A stretch of DNA of 64,000 nt from Sinonovacula constricta (taxonomy: Eukaryota; Mollusca; Bivalvia; Cardiida; Solecurtidae), in the NCBI GenBank assembly GCA_007844125.1, contig CM017558.1, positions 45,337,460-45,401,459 on the forward strand. Direction: 5' to 3'. Below the pieces are notes generated by a model, which ran no database searches, was not told where the DNA came from, and was given only the letters and a program-made list of their open reading frames with translations. Numbering within the stretch: position 1 is the stretch's first letter; every line of letters begins with the position of its first letter. The translations under genes were made by a program, and so were the position numbers. Shown one piece after another: positions 41,590-51,887 of the stretch.

Positions 41590-41894
41590 ATGGTGCTTAC
41601 TGTTAGTTGTGTCACTTTGACGGTATACTTTTATTTACACTGTTTGTTTGATAGAAAAACCGTCAGGAAGTGCGAGGTTGGAGCGCTCCACAAACCAGGT
41701 TTAAGCACCCCAGTTGGCCCTTTTGCCGACTGACCGTTCCAAGGCGGTAACTGATGGTTTTTCTTTTTGTGTGTTATGTCTCGTCTCTGTGTTTTTTGTC
41801 ACATTTACATTTACCTTGTCTGCCTTGGTCTGCAGGTAGATAAAATTTAAATATCTGTGAAAATTTTGATAGGATCTTTTCTTATTTACCTATT
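41590..41894 (+). mobile_element. RPT-A dispersed repeat, longest clean copy
   Basis: Reference copy (about 305 bp). Landmarks: CCGTCAGGAAGTGCGAGGTT, palindrome GGAGCGCTCC, AGGTTTAAGCACCCCAGTT, CCGACTGACCGTTCCAAGGC, GGTAACTG, TGTGTTATGTCTCGTCTCTG, then TAGGATCTTTTCTTATTTAC at the 3' end. No coding capacity and no tRNA-like head. Unclassified. Confidence 0.9.
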
Positions 41895-42625
41895 CTCAAC
41901 TGCCTACATTCAGCCATAGAAAAGGTTATCATTTAAAATGACATCGCTCTGCACTTTAATGTATAACTAAGTGTATAATTCTCACCTGGTATTCCGATGT
42001 ATTTATTAACCTCCCACCGCGTGGTTTCGTGTCCCGTTTGTGGCGGAAGACTTAATGCGGGAAGATCTTCAAGCTGACCTGAGGTGCACCGATGGTTCTA
42101 TCCAGACATTTGTATGCGTTCTTTCTTCACTAAAATACCTGGACGTCGCTATAATGGGCAAAATTTGTCCTTGTGATGTATTGAAAAGTATGGAAGTGTC
42201 TACAATAGTCATATTTTATTTTAATCAGTATCAGGTAAATGGACAAGTTTAAATGAGATTGAACTATCGAAAAATGTAATTTCTGTGAAAGCATGAGCCG
42301 ATGTTGACTTTTTGATAGCAGATGGTTTCTAACAATTACCAAAATCAGTACTATTACCATCAAATGTTATTGCTGCGGAGCTTGTGCCAATATTGACTCT
42401 TTGATGGCAGATAGTTTATCACTATCATTACAGTCAGGATGAAGCAAAAGTAATTTACGCTTAAGCCTCCGCTGGGAAAATGTGATTTCGATTTTGTGCC
42501 GAAATGCAATTGGAGCATTTAATGATTTATACACATTACAGCTTGGACGGCTAAAATGCATCTCTGTTTTATGCATTGTCAAGTAAACAACAATTCACTT
42601 TCGTGTGAATCGTGAGTTTTGTTTT

Positions 42626-42911
42626 GGGATGGGATGGGATGGGATTAGCCGGCATTTTTGCCGATACTGCGCAGCGACATTTCTATCATTATAGCACAGG
42701 GGCACTTATGAGGTGCCCAGGGACTGAACCCGGCCGGTCCATTATACTGACACCGACGAGTCAGGCGTAATGCTGTCCCCTTAGCCCCGAGCGTTAGGAG
42801 GGAAGCCACTACTACCAACTTTAAAGTCTTTGGTTTGACCCGGCCGGGGTTCGAACCCACGACCTCCCGATCCGCAAGCCGACGCTCTACCACCTGAGCT
42901 ATTGCGGCCGG
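42626..42911 (-). mobile_element. tRNA-derived SINE, family 2, copy B
   Basis: Same head and body as 37695-37902 but longer at the 3' end. The minus strand continues through TCGGCAAAAATGCCGGC into an ATCCC pentamer repeat (42626-42645), probably the SINE tail. The minus-strand ORF across it is an artefact of the repeat. Absent from duplication unit 2. Confidence 0.92.
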
Positions 42912-43557
42912 TAGTATTGTTTTGGTTATGGCGTAACAATGCATGAAATTCAAACCGCTGGTGGCTATAAAGAATAATATATAGGCAGACAAGTCAATCT
43001 GTCAACATGTTAACATTTTATACAGTTTCATAAGATACTTGCTTGCAACAAAGGTTTTTAAAGGTGTTTCTGTCCAAATTGCTTCTGGCAAGATATTGTA
43101 AATAATGTCTTTTATCACGAGCATGCAAAATATGAACCTAATAATGTCAGCAAATATACATTTTGCTTCATATGTTTGATACAATCATTGTGGAATTTTA
43201 GTTTATACGAGATATAGTCCAAGGCTAGCGTGAAAAATGCCACTTATCATTTTGGAAACTTATATGCATCGGTCCGTTCCTTTCCTATTGAAACATGAAA
43301 GTCATCAACGCATGTTGCTCCTTGCCTTTCAACGATTTGAGCGTCACAGTAGTATATTGCAGAAAAATCTGCATATATTAATACATTGCTTATATAATCG
43401 ATTAACATTTTCTAGATGATGTTGTCAAATAGACAAATAGTCATGTTAAATTATGTTAAATATTATAAAGTAATAGGGCAAAATTAGGAAAATATCAAAT
43501 GGAAATCTGCGAACAGCTTACTACAGTGTCAACCTCCTCATGATGAGGCGTTACATC

Positions 43558-43725
43558 TGTAACGCAGGCCGGCGCTCCCCAACGGTCACCCATCCGTACA
43601 CCGGCCACGGGCACCGTTGCTTAACCGCGCACATCGGGAAGCCGCTGAAACCGCGTCGCTAAAGAGTTAACCCAGCAGCAAGGCTGGTTTGAAGCGCTTA
43701 TATTTCTACCCCTGCGGTCGTTACA
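43558..43725 (-). repeat. 3' LTR of the TRIM (5S-like)
   Basis: 168 bp, TG...CA ends with 7-bp inverted termini. The 5S-like part is at about 43565-43655. A TATA-like ATATAAG lies on the minus strand at 43698-43704, upstream of the 5S-like portion in transcription order. Confidence 0.92.
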
Positions 43726-43730
43726 TTACT

Positions 43731-43739
43731 CCCCCCTCC
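43731..43739 (-). other. Polypurine tract of the TRIM
   Basis: CCCCCCTCC on the plus strand is GGAGGGGGG on the minus strand, five bases (AGTAA) before the 3' LTR. Confidence 0.7.
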
Positions 43740-43742
43740 GAG

Positions 43743-43761
43743 AAGTCTCGTCCCGAGACTT
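43743..43761 (-). other. Hairpin in TRIM interior
   Basis: A perfect 8-bp inverted repeat, AAGTCTCG-TCC-CGAGACTT. In such a short interior it is a candidate RNA dimerisation or packaging structure, but this is inference only. Confidence 0.6.
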
Positions 43762-43807
43762 GGCCTGGGAAGTTCCGTGGGCACGCAACTCCAGTCCGGC
43801 AGTTGAC

Positions 43808-43826
43808 AATCCCACCGCTGCCACCA
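43808..43826 (-). other. Primer-binding site complementary to tRNA-Leu 3' end
   Basis: The plus strand reads AATCCCACCGCTGCCACCA, identical to the 3'-terminal 16 nt of an animal tRNA-Leu (AAG type, recalled) plus CCA. It is one base from the 5' LTR, the expected place for a minus-strand element. Confidence 0.88.
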
Positions 43827-43827
43827 A

Positions 43828-43995
43828 TGTAACGCAGGCCGGCGCTCCCCAACGGTCACCCATCCGTACACCGGCCACGGGCACCGTTGCTTAACCGCGC
43901 ACATCGGGAAGCCGCTGAAACCGCGTCGCTAAAGAGTTAACCCAGCAGCGAGGCTGGTTTGAAGCGCTTATATTTCTACCCCTGCGGTCGTTACA
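43828..43995 (-). repeat. 5' LTR of the TRIM (5S-like)
   Basis: 168 bp, one mismatch from the other LTR. On the minus strand the order is TGTAACG terminus, TATA-like ATATAAG (about 43968-43974), 5S-like A-box region, C-box region (16 of 20 positions match 5S by my hand alignment), CGTTACA terminus. Confidence 0.92.
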
Positions 43996-45620
43996 CATCT
44001 ACAAAAGTGTAAGGATATTGTCGAGCAAATTATAAGCTAATTCCCACGCGAAGAAAGCATCAGGCAACACAGAAATACTTTATGTGTGATAAGTATATCA
44101 TGACGTAGTGACAAAGATGTTCTGTAGTAAACACATTGGAACAATAATTGTAGGAAAATGCCACAACTGTGCTTCATATCTGTCTTCGCCAAGTCGAATT
44201 AATTGATGTTGTCAACAAACCATTTGGCAGGTTCACGTGTCGTGATTCGTCTCAGAAGAGTTGTGTTTTTTTTTATTTCCGCGGTTTGCATAATGTTGAC
44301 TTTGTGATAGCAGATGTTTTTTTAAGATTACCACATCTTACTATATCCATCAAATGTTATTGCTGTGGAGCCTGTGTCAAGTATGCTCCACGTCAGTCTT
44401 TGCCAAGTAGAATTTATTGATGTTGTCAACAAACCATTTGGCAGATTCACGGGTCTAATACGAGGTTGTTGTTTTTTTTGTTCGTGGTTTATATAACGTG
44501 AGTCTACTTAATTAAAACTACTGAAGACACATAAAACGCCAATATTTACGATTAATTTTCCACTAATTTAAGTATGTTGATTGAGAAAAGTCTCAAATGC
44601 CATTTATTATGATCTTATACCCTTCTGACTAAGTCGAAGCATATTTTAATTCACTATACTGTCACATTTATCGTACTTTATAGCTTCAACGAAATTATAG
44701 CTGGCACGAAATGCAAACGTTAATCAATATGACAAATTGAATGTGCTTCCGGTAAAATAATGCAATATTTTCGAACGCTTCACACCTCAAAAAGATAAAG
44801 TGCTATCAAATAACTGTGTTCAATATCAGTACGACCCCTGCACATTGTTCCACACAAGTTGCCCTGCCCTTGTGTTAATACGGCATCATTGTAGATCTTC
44901 ATGAGCGATGTGTATTAATGGTGACTCCGACAGATGATATATTGTCTAGCCTTGCCATCTGCTTCTGGCTTTTCACTTCGTTGACCTCTGACCAAGAATA
45001 GTCGAGATGTTCTCGTTTATTAGAATAAAACTCATTTCTTAGCAGTGCTGTGAATGGTAACGTCTGCCAAAAAGTGTAAACTTGATTTAAATATTTGAAT
45101 TTTTGTAGTTTAGAGCACTGTTAAGCTTGAAGTTTGAGCGCGGTAAATGAATATTTGAAGAAAAGAAAATTGTTGTCAGTAAATGTCCTTTTCACCAATT
45201 TGTCTGTTTTCTTTAGTCAAATCTTTTCAAATTGTTATCTTAAGCTCATATTTACAATGCATAATGACGGACACAGCTATAGCTATTTATTTTCTTGTTA
45301 TAAACACCGCTCGTACTCTGAAAGAGATTTCACAAGCTATATAGATGTAATATCAAAATCTTTAGATTTTTTTTTCCTAATACATAGTTCATAGTTACAT
45401 TATTTGAATCAAATTTAGGTCTCTAAAAGCGAGAATGTAAGTGAGTTAAACTAGATCATAGAAGTCAGTGTTAACCTTCGCAATATTTGTAAGATTGGTT
45501 AATACCTTGGTGTAAGCACATATTGGTCTCTGTGTCAATGTCCGTCAATATTATGATAAAATAGCTAATTATAAATACACAGCAACGTCACCGGTATGAC
45601 AATAATAGCTAAATAGTTTC

Positions 45621-47479
45621 AAGTGAGTCCCGTCACCATCATGATGTCAATTACTAGTTACATCCAAGCATGTCTTGTAGAATAATCGTTTAGACCGTGT
45701 ACCTGGCCAGACTTACATTTCGAGAGAGACTGGTGCTCAAACAAGACATTACAGAAATGAGAAAATGTTATCGATTATAAACTAGCATCATCTTTTTTAT
45801 CAGATGCTTATACGATGAGTTGACATTATATCAGAAAAAAATATTTTCTACATAAGGAAATGCACATGATTTATGACTAAGCAACATTTGTTTCGATTTT
45901 AGGGGCCACAGATCTAGTACACCAAAAATCTGACAGGGTCAGAAATAATATGTCTACGTTAGTTTCTCTATTTGGACGACATGTTCTTTTAATAACTGCT
46001 AATCCAAACGAGACTTTTCAACCAGCCAAAAACTCTCAGTTTTTTAATGCATTCTCAAAGCTTGATGTGACAAAAGTCTGTAAATGCATTCGAATATACA
46101 ACTAAGATTTTCTTTTTTGAATGCCCACGGTGTGGCGATTTGTTCGGTTTGTATTCAAATGCATATTTATTTACCTCATGCGGATGCATTATATATAACA
46201 GCATAATTTTAGCAATATTTGTTAGTTTTTTTTTCTTTTCTACATCTTTGTTTTATTCAGTTATAATATGTTTCTCCTGCGCTATTTGCCTGGGCTTTTC
46301 TGTTTTTCTGTTTATTCTAGGATTGATGACATAACCTGGAGAATAAAAGGCGTTTACTTTCTTTGTTAAAGGCGAACTGAAGTCTGTTAGAATATGTCTC
46401 AACAGTAATTCAATCAATGAAAAATTAACACAAACATTGCTGTTTTGTTATATGTAGTTATTAATTTTATGCCAGCATAATGATTTTAGTAAAACCTGTA
46501 CGTATTTTTATCTTATAACTGTATTTCATTACATCTTCCATATGCGATGTGTTTGTTCTTGCCGTTTTGTTCAAATGACCCGTAATGTTTCCAAATGCGG
46601 TTTTTAAATATGTATTCCTTAAAGAGCACACATATATATCATGCTTATAATAACACTCCCATATATTGGGGTATAGATATTGATTCACTGACAACAGTTG
46701 TAAGTGATAGAAGCTCCCATTTAACAACAAGGTTTGGAAATAATCGTATGCAAGCCCGATACATTTGAGAATAATCAAATGCAACACTGATCAATGTTAT
46801 GATTTTTTTATTAGAAAACATATTTTAAAATTAATTAAATCATTTAAGATGATATAAGGTGATAATTTTCGGATAAACAAACAAATATTTTTATACAGAA
46901 GTGCGTTAAATTTTCTATTTTAACTATCCCCTAATTGTTTCGATTTTTTTGTTGTAAATTCAAGTCCCAGAAAAGCTGCAATATAGAGCAATAACACAAA
47001 TATTATATGTTCGGCCTGCGGTTTTATAGAGTTGCTAGAAAAGGTAAATATGCCAGCCATACCTTCTTGTTAACCGACTTAGGACAGGTAGGTATCAATA
47101 TCCACAGTCAACCTAAAAGAATCGTTGTCTATTATATCGAATCATTATACATATAAATGGAACAATATGCGGGATGTACCACGTTTCGATACAATTAACT
47201 TTGAAAAGTTCCGTTATGAGGCCACCTAGGTCTTGACAAATGAACGACTTATTTACAACCACGGATGATGGTAAGATCAATGACGTGGAATGGTCCAAAG
47301 TGTAGATACTTATTGTGCATGTGTTGAAATATAGTTAAAAGTCCGCATGGCCGTGTTGTTCTACAAAGTGTGCAAGACATACAGTTGTCGCCCTTTCAGC
47401 CTTTGGTCAAACTGATTTATATGAATCTTTTTGCTTAATTTTGGCCAGAGTTTGTTGTCGCGCGTTTAGAGTATCCGTT
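45621..47479. other. AT-rich stretch within duplication unit 2
   Basis: Lies between blocks X and Y. The matching interval in unit 1 is filled by SINE and RPT-A insertions and is too diverged to align by eye. No exon seen. Confidence 0.45.
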
Positions 47480-48224
47480 CCTATTTGTGTAAACTACGAA
47501 AGCGTGTGTCAATACTGTACGGTGGAAGATGGTTTATGACGATTACAAAAGCACTACTCTTACCATACGATCAACCTAATATTATTTCTGTGAAAGCTTG
47601 TGTCAGTATTGACTGTCTGCTAGCAGATTGTTTGAGGCGATTACCAAATCACTATCATAGCAGCCAGGATGCAAATGTAATTTACGCTAAAGTGTCCGCT
47701 GGGAAAATGCGATTTCTTTGGGGGGGGGTTTTCCGAAATGCAGTCGGGGTATTTAATAACCTCTACATGACACAGCTTGGTTGGTAAAATGACACATCTT
47801 AGTTTCATGCGTTGTCCAAAAAGAACAATTCTATTGAGCATTTTATAACATTAAACATAAGCTTTCATAATAGTCTAGTACTATGCAATAAAGATTCTTA
47901 AAAGTCTCCCTGTTAATATTGCATTTAGCGAGATTTTCTTAATATCTATTATAATGTACTTGCAAAGGATAAACCTATTTATGTCAGCAATTTACATTTA
48001 TATTAAATTTTGTCTTACATACTTGTTTGTATAAATATGATGGAAACTTTGTTCATACGAGGTACATTCCATGACTAGCACGAACGAAAGTATCACTTCA
48101 CAAGATAAAAACAAAAGCAAAAATATGGCATGTCTACTGAAACACAGAATCATATATGTGTATAGTATTTAAAATGTTTTGTTTTTGTTGCATCGCACTT
48201 GCACAATATTGGTCATATTAGAAA

Positions 48225-48372
48225 CGTCCAGTTATTAAATGGTGGAGTAAGACCACAAACTTATGTCTTGATAAAACCACCGGCAGACAGCTGGTAAGCT
48301 GGAAAACCTCACCACGTGAAAGCCCTCGCCCCGACCGGGACTCAAACCCCTGTCAGGGTCTAGGGAGTTACA
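48225..48372 (-). mobile_element. SINE-like element, 5'-truncated, in duplication unit 2
   Basis: On the minus strand, B-box GGTTTGAGTCCC, then CGGTCGGGGCGAGGGC, GGTGAGGTTTTCCAGC and CAGCTGTCTGCCGGTGG. The A-box part seems lost. It sits next to the position where unit 1 carries the TRIM. Confidence 0.6.
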
Positions 48373-48611
48373 AATATAAAAATATGTGAGAATATTGTGG
48401 AGCAAAGTATAAGCAAACTCCTTCTCTTAGCAAGCTTCTGGTGACACTAGTTGGTTTACATGTGATTAATGTATCGTGACGTAGTGACGGACAGGTTCTG
48501 GAAAAAAATGGAAATATCTTTGTATCGGTATATACTACCATTATATTTCATACCTGTCTTTGCGAAGTAGATGTAATTGTTGTTGACAACGAACCAGGTG
48601 GTACTTTCACG

Positions 48612-48720
48612 AGTTGTTTTTGGGTGAGTGTTTTTGGGTGAGTGTTTTTGGGTGAGTGTTTTTGGGTGAGTGTTTTTGGGTGAGTGTTTTGGGTGAGTGT
48701 TTTTGGGTGAGTGTTTTTGG
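48612..48720. repeat. 14-bp tandem repeat, about 7.5 copies
   Basis: GTGAGTGTTTTTGG units, one lacking a T. Found in block Z of duplication unit 2, not in unit 1. Confidence 0.96.
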
Positions 48721-49240
48721 AATATTTTTTATTACCTTGATTTACTTAACGTAATACTATGTGCAATCATGTACAGTGTTGTGATTTAATCTGAAAAGTA
48801 CCAATAATAAATCTTACTCCAAAATTCATATTTGAGACAGCAAATCTTATTATTCGGATACATAACTTAGAATTTACAACCTTTTACTCTTTTTTTTAAG
48901 TCTGTTGCTTGACAAATGTTTCAAATGGCATATATTATGATCTGTTAGCCTCCTGCCTTAGACAAATCATACTTCAAGTCACTATACTGTCACATTTGTC
49001 GTGCTGTATACCTTTAGTCTGCCTCGATATGCAAATATTAATCAATATAACAAAATGAGTGTGCCGCCGGTAAAATAATGCAATATTTTCGAACGCATCA
49101 CACTTACTTAAAAAAGATAAAGTGCTATCAAATAAATGTGTTCAATATTCCCGCCCCCAAGAAACACACACAAAATCAGATTAATATTTAGTACATCTTA
49201 ACCATGCTCAAATTTGTTTCCAAAATGGAACAAGTAACGC

Positions 49241-49263
49241 TTGTTGTTGTTGTTGTTGTTGTT
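49241..49263. repeat. (TTG)n microsatellite
   Basis: Seven to eight TTG units followed by a T run. Confidence 0.97.
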
Positions 49264-51712
49264 ATTTTTTTTTTCTTTACATTGCAGAGGCTCAGAAGCA
49301 TCCAAGTGCAGCCTGTCTTATACCACTTCATACCTATGTTTGACTACACACATTTCTGACAAATTAATAAACATTGATATAAACAATGGCATGCATACGT
49401 ACTGTGAGCATTCAGAAGCCTGCTGAAGATATATCATGCTAGACTGAATTCTGTGGTGGTCAAACTGGATACAGCCAAGACGTGTCTGCGACAAAGAGTC
49501 ATCAATTACTCTTCAGTATATTTATATGCTTTTCAAGAAATCTATTAGTAAAATACAATTTAATGTCATGTTTCAGTCTACATGTAGTTGGCAAATTGAC
49601 AACACGAACAAAAAAACACTAAGCAACAAAAGGATGTTTTGAAGAAAAAAAAAACACACCAGTGAAATCGAAAAATTTAGTCACTGTACAATCCAGACTT
49701 TTGATTTTTTTTAATGAATAAAATTAAGGGGCACTAACGGTTCGGGCTTTCTAATTTCAACATTAGGTCTTCATTTGATGAAAATACTAGAACTTAAATC
49801 ATGTTTAGATATAGAATTCGCTTCAAAACCTAATTGGACCAGCATCGATCCCTGTCGCTTATGCGCATTCAACTGAAAAGCCGGCGCTCCGGAGAGAGAA
49901 CCATAATCGTGTATGCTTTAGTTGGATCTTATTAACACGTTCAGATAATTCTCAGAAGACATTCATTCATTGAGGCACACGGAAATGCACGCGGAGATGG
50001 AATACTTGGGATTACTTCTCCTTATTCTAATCCATTTTTGTCTGGCAATATCAAAATCGACTGACCTGGCTCATGCAAGGAAGATTTTACTATGATAATC
50101 TGTTTTTAAGGTTTCGTTCCGTCAGTCGATTGCCATTTTAACCATTCTCGAAATTCACATGATGAACAGATCATCTTTATTTTTGAAAAAAAAAGTATAT
50201 AAACAGAATAATTATACTAAGTTGAAATTAATTAAGCATATAAGATGGCAGCATTTGTAGTCGAGCCAGGAACCAGTGACCTATAGTTTGTGGCTAGCAC
50301 GTTTCTTTTGTTTTCCACATACGAACTGACTGAAAGAAAAAGCTTTTAAAGAACTAAGTCAATTAGTTTGTAATGTTTGGCTTAACAATTCCGCTGAAAC
50401 ATGTTTTCTTTTAATAAATTTAATTATTGATAACAATTTCGCGGCATTGCCTTATAAGTATATAGAGCAAATAGCATATAAGAGTATATAAGCAAATAGC
50501 ATAGACGTAACAAAAGTAAGTCTGTTTTATCATTGAGTCAATGTTGTATATTCTTTCCCTCAAGTTAACTTATGTAAACTATCTCACGTAATTACGTAAT
50601 TGTACAGATAGACAAAATACTCTCTAAAAGCAATCCAATTATTGACATGTTAAATGAATTATATTTTCTGTTAATATATACAAGATCCGATGCAAATTTC
50701 AATACAGATTAAGAAAAGGAACACTTATATTATGGGTGTTAATTAAATAATTGTTTACATTCTGTAAAGTGTTACAACAGATTGTGTCATTATAAAATGA
50801 GGCAGAATAACTGTGTGTATAATAATTTGTGTGTAAGCTAGATTTAACTGATAGTCAGATTTAATCATGCGATTGGAGGATGCGACTCTTTATCAGATTT
50901 GCTGTTTCGAAAAATGATTTTACTTAAATATTGGCCTTACTTGAAATTCAGCTGTACCAAGACAACCTGAACATGTCTGCTTAGTTATGTTGAAGCAGAT
51001 TTAATGTACAAACATATGAGGATAAGAGCTTGTGTATTCTTTTCGAAGTTTACTCCAAACTAGGTTGTCAGTTTCTATAATCAATTACATGAAGATCAGA
51101 TATTCAATGGCTTCTTCGCTGATAAAAGTGTCCCAAAACATATAGTGTCCCAGTGCAAGGAGTTAATACATACCGTACAATAACAACAAAATAAAATTAA
51201 AAACAAAGACAAAAGTACTAGTTTTATATAAATCATGAAATGACTAAATTTGTTTTAATGTTTTTTTATTAATTCTGACATATGCTTTTTTTAATTAATC
51301 TAATAAATGCCGGAATAATATTGCTCTTATGTAAATGATTGATAAAATTGATGTTATTTCTTATTGCAAACAAACAGGCAAAAATTAATTACAAAAAAAC
51401 TTTAAACATTCATCTATATTCGCTTCTGTATAATCATAGTAATACCTGTGTACCACAAAAAACATATTTTCGTAGTTATCGCCACCATTATCACCACTGT
51501 ATGTCTCCACGGACTACTTACAATAAATATAATTATATAACTTTAAACCTTTTATTACCATATACCACCTGTATGTATTTAGTACTATCAAGTTATGATT
51601 TCTAACCCTCACCCCCTAACAACCATCCTATTTTTGTTTATAATTTCCGTCATACAACTGCTACGAGTTTATTCTATGTAATCCTATATAAATTGTCATC
51701 TTTATATTTCAG
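49264..51712. other. Upstream flank of the channel gene
   Basis: Would hold the promoter or a 5'UTR exon, but no convincing core promoter or donor site was identified. It contains the segment paired with intron 1 (50330-50470). Confidence 0.4.
50330..50470. repeat. Segment resembling 53550-53690 (intron 1)
   Basis: AAGTCAATTAGTTTGT ... TTTGGCTTAACAATT ... TTGATAACAATTTCGCG matches AAGTCAATAAGTTTGT ... TTTGGCTTGGCAATT ... TTGATAACAATTTGGCG. The partner lies inside the receptor's first intron. Confidence 0.6.
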
Positions 51713-51720
51713 GGGCCATA
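51713..51720 (+). other. Short 5'UTR segment before the start codon
   Basis: Eight bases (GGGCCATA) lie between the putative acceptor AG (51711-51712) and the ATG. Alternatively, TATATAAA at about 51684-51691 could be a TATA box placing transcription start near 51713. I favour the acceptor because of the pyrimidine-rich TCTTTATATTTCAG, but RNA data would be needed to decide. Confidence 0.4.
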
Positions 51721-51887
51721 ATGCGTCCACCTAGCCTCCGGATGCCTTGTCGTGCTGCACGTTTGGCCAGCCTTTGCCTCCCGCTGTTGACCATCCTGTC
51801 CCAGATGACCATACATCCGGTCAGTGGCCAGAACGGCTGGACATCCAATGCCACCAGTAACACTCTACATCGACAAAAAGGCGCCAG
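51721..51887 (+). CDS. Exon 1: start codon and signal peptide
   Basis: The ATG at 51721 begins MRPPSLRMPC; a hydrophobic core at about residues 16-30 is followed by a plausible signal peptidase site near HPVSG-QN. An in-frame second Met at residue 8 could also start. The 3' border is uncertain. GT at 51888 (after GCCAG) and GT at 51912 (after CAAAG) both leave two bases and join exon 2 in frame, the second adding eight residues. A stronger-looking donor GTAAGC at 51934 fits only if exon 2 starts at 55151. An AG at 51711-51712 after a pyrimidine-rich run suggests that the 5'UTR is spliced, with an upstream non-coding exon not identified. Confidence 0.75.

Larger units (their letters stand above)
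43558..43995 (-). mobile_element. TRIM (miniature LTR retrotransposon) with 5S-rRNA-like LTRs, Cassandra-like
   Basis: A complete 438-bp non-autonomous LTR element. Two direct repeats (43558-43725, 43828-43995) begin TGTAACG and end CGTTACA and differ at one of 168 positions (A at 43680, G at 43950). They are flanked by the 4-bp duplication CATC (43554-43557, 43996-43999). The 102-bp interior encodes no protein. Read on the minus strand it has a primer-binding site next to the 5' LTR and the purine run GGAGGGGGGAG near the 3' LTR. The minus-strand LTR contains GGTTAAGCAACGG and GGATGGGTGACCG, matching the A-box and C-box regions of animal 5S rRNA. Reverse transcriptase and integrase would have to come from another element. 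It is far more GC-rich than its surroundings. Confidence 0.92.
39740..44830. repeat. Ancient tandem duplication, unit 1 (about 5 kb)
   Basis: Three blocks recur in the same order in 44840-49160. X: CAGATGATATATTGTCTA (39833), paired with 44933. Y: GTAATTTACGCT (42450), paired with 47678. Z: GGTAAAATAATGCAATATTT (44752), paired with 49069. Divergence is high, with many indels. Unit 1 has since received two SINEs, one RPT-A copy and the TRIM. No conserved reading frame spans either copy of block X. Confidence 0.8.
44840..49160. repeat. Ancient tandem duplication, unit 2
   Basis: Counterpart of 39740-44830: X at 44850-45620, Y at 47560-48090, Z at 48380-49160. It lacks the TRIM and the SINE copies of unit 1 but has its own SINE-like insertion at 48225-48372 and a 14-bp repeat array. 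Confidence 0.8.

Noticed and set aside
42645..42992. 115-codon minus-strand frame
   Set aside because: Mostly SINE family 2 copy B; the AIAQVVERRLADREVVGSNP-type string is a translated tRNA-like head.
43565..43655. Genuine 5S rRNA gene or pseudogene
   Set aside because: The 5S-like block lies inside both LTRs of an element with primer site, purine tract and target duplication, and is too diverged to be functional 5S rRNA.
43698..43904. Trp- and Pro-rich minus-strand frame
   Set aside because: Lies across the TRIM LTRs and interior, which is non-coding.
51684..51713. Core promoter with TATA box directly before exon 1
   Set aside because: It would leave only about 8 nt of leader, and the same bases form a good splice acceptor; kept as an alternative only.
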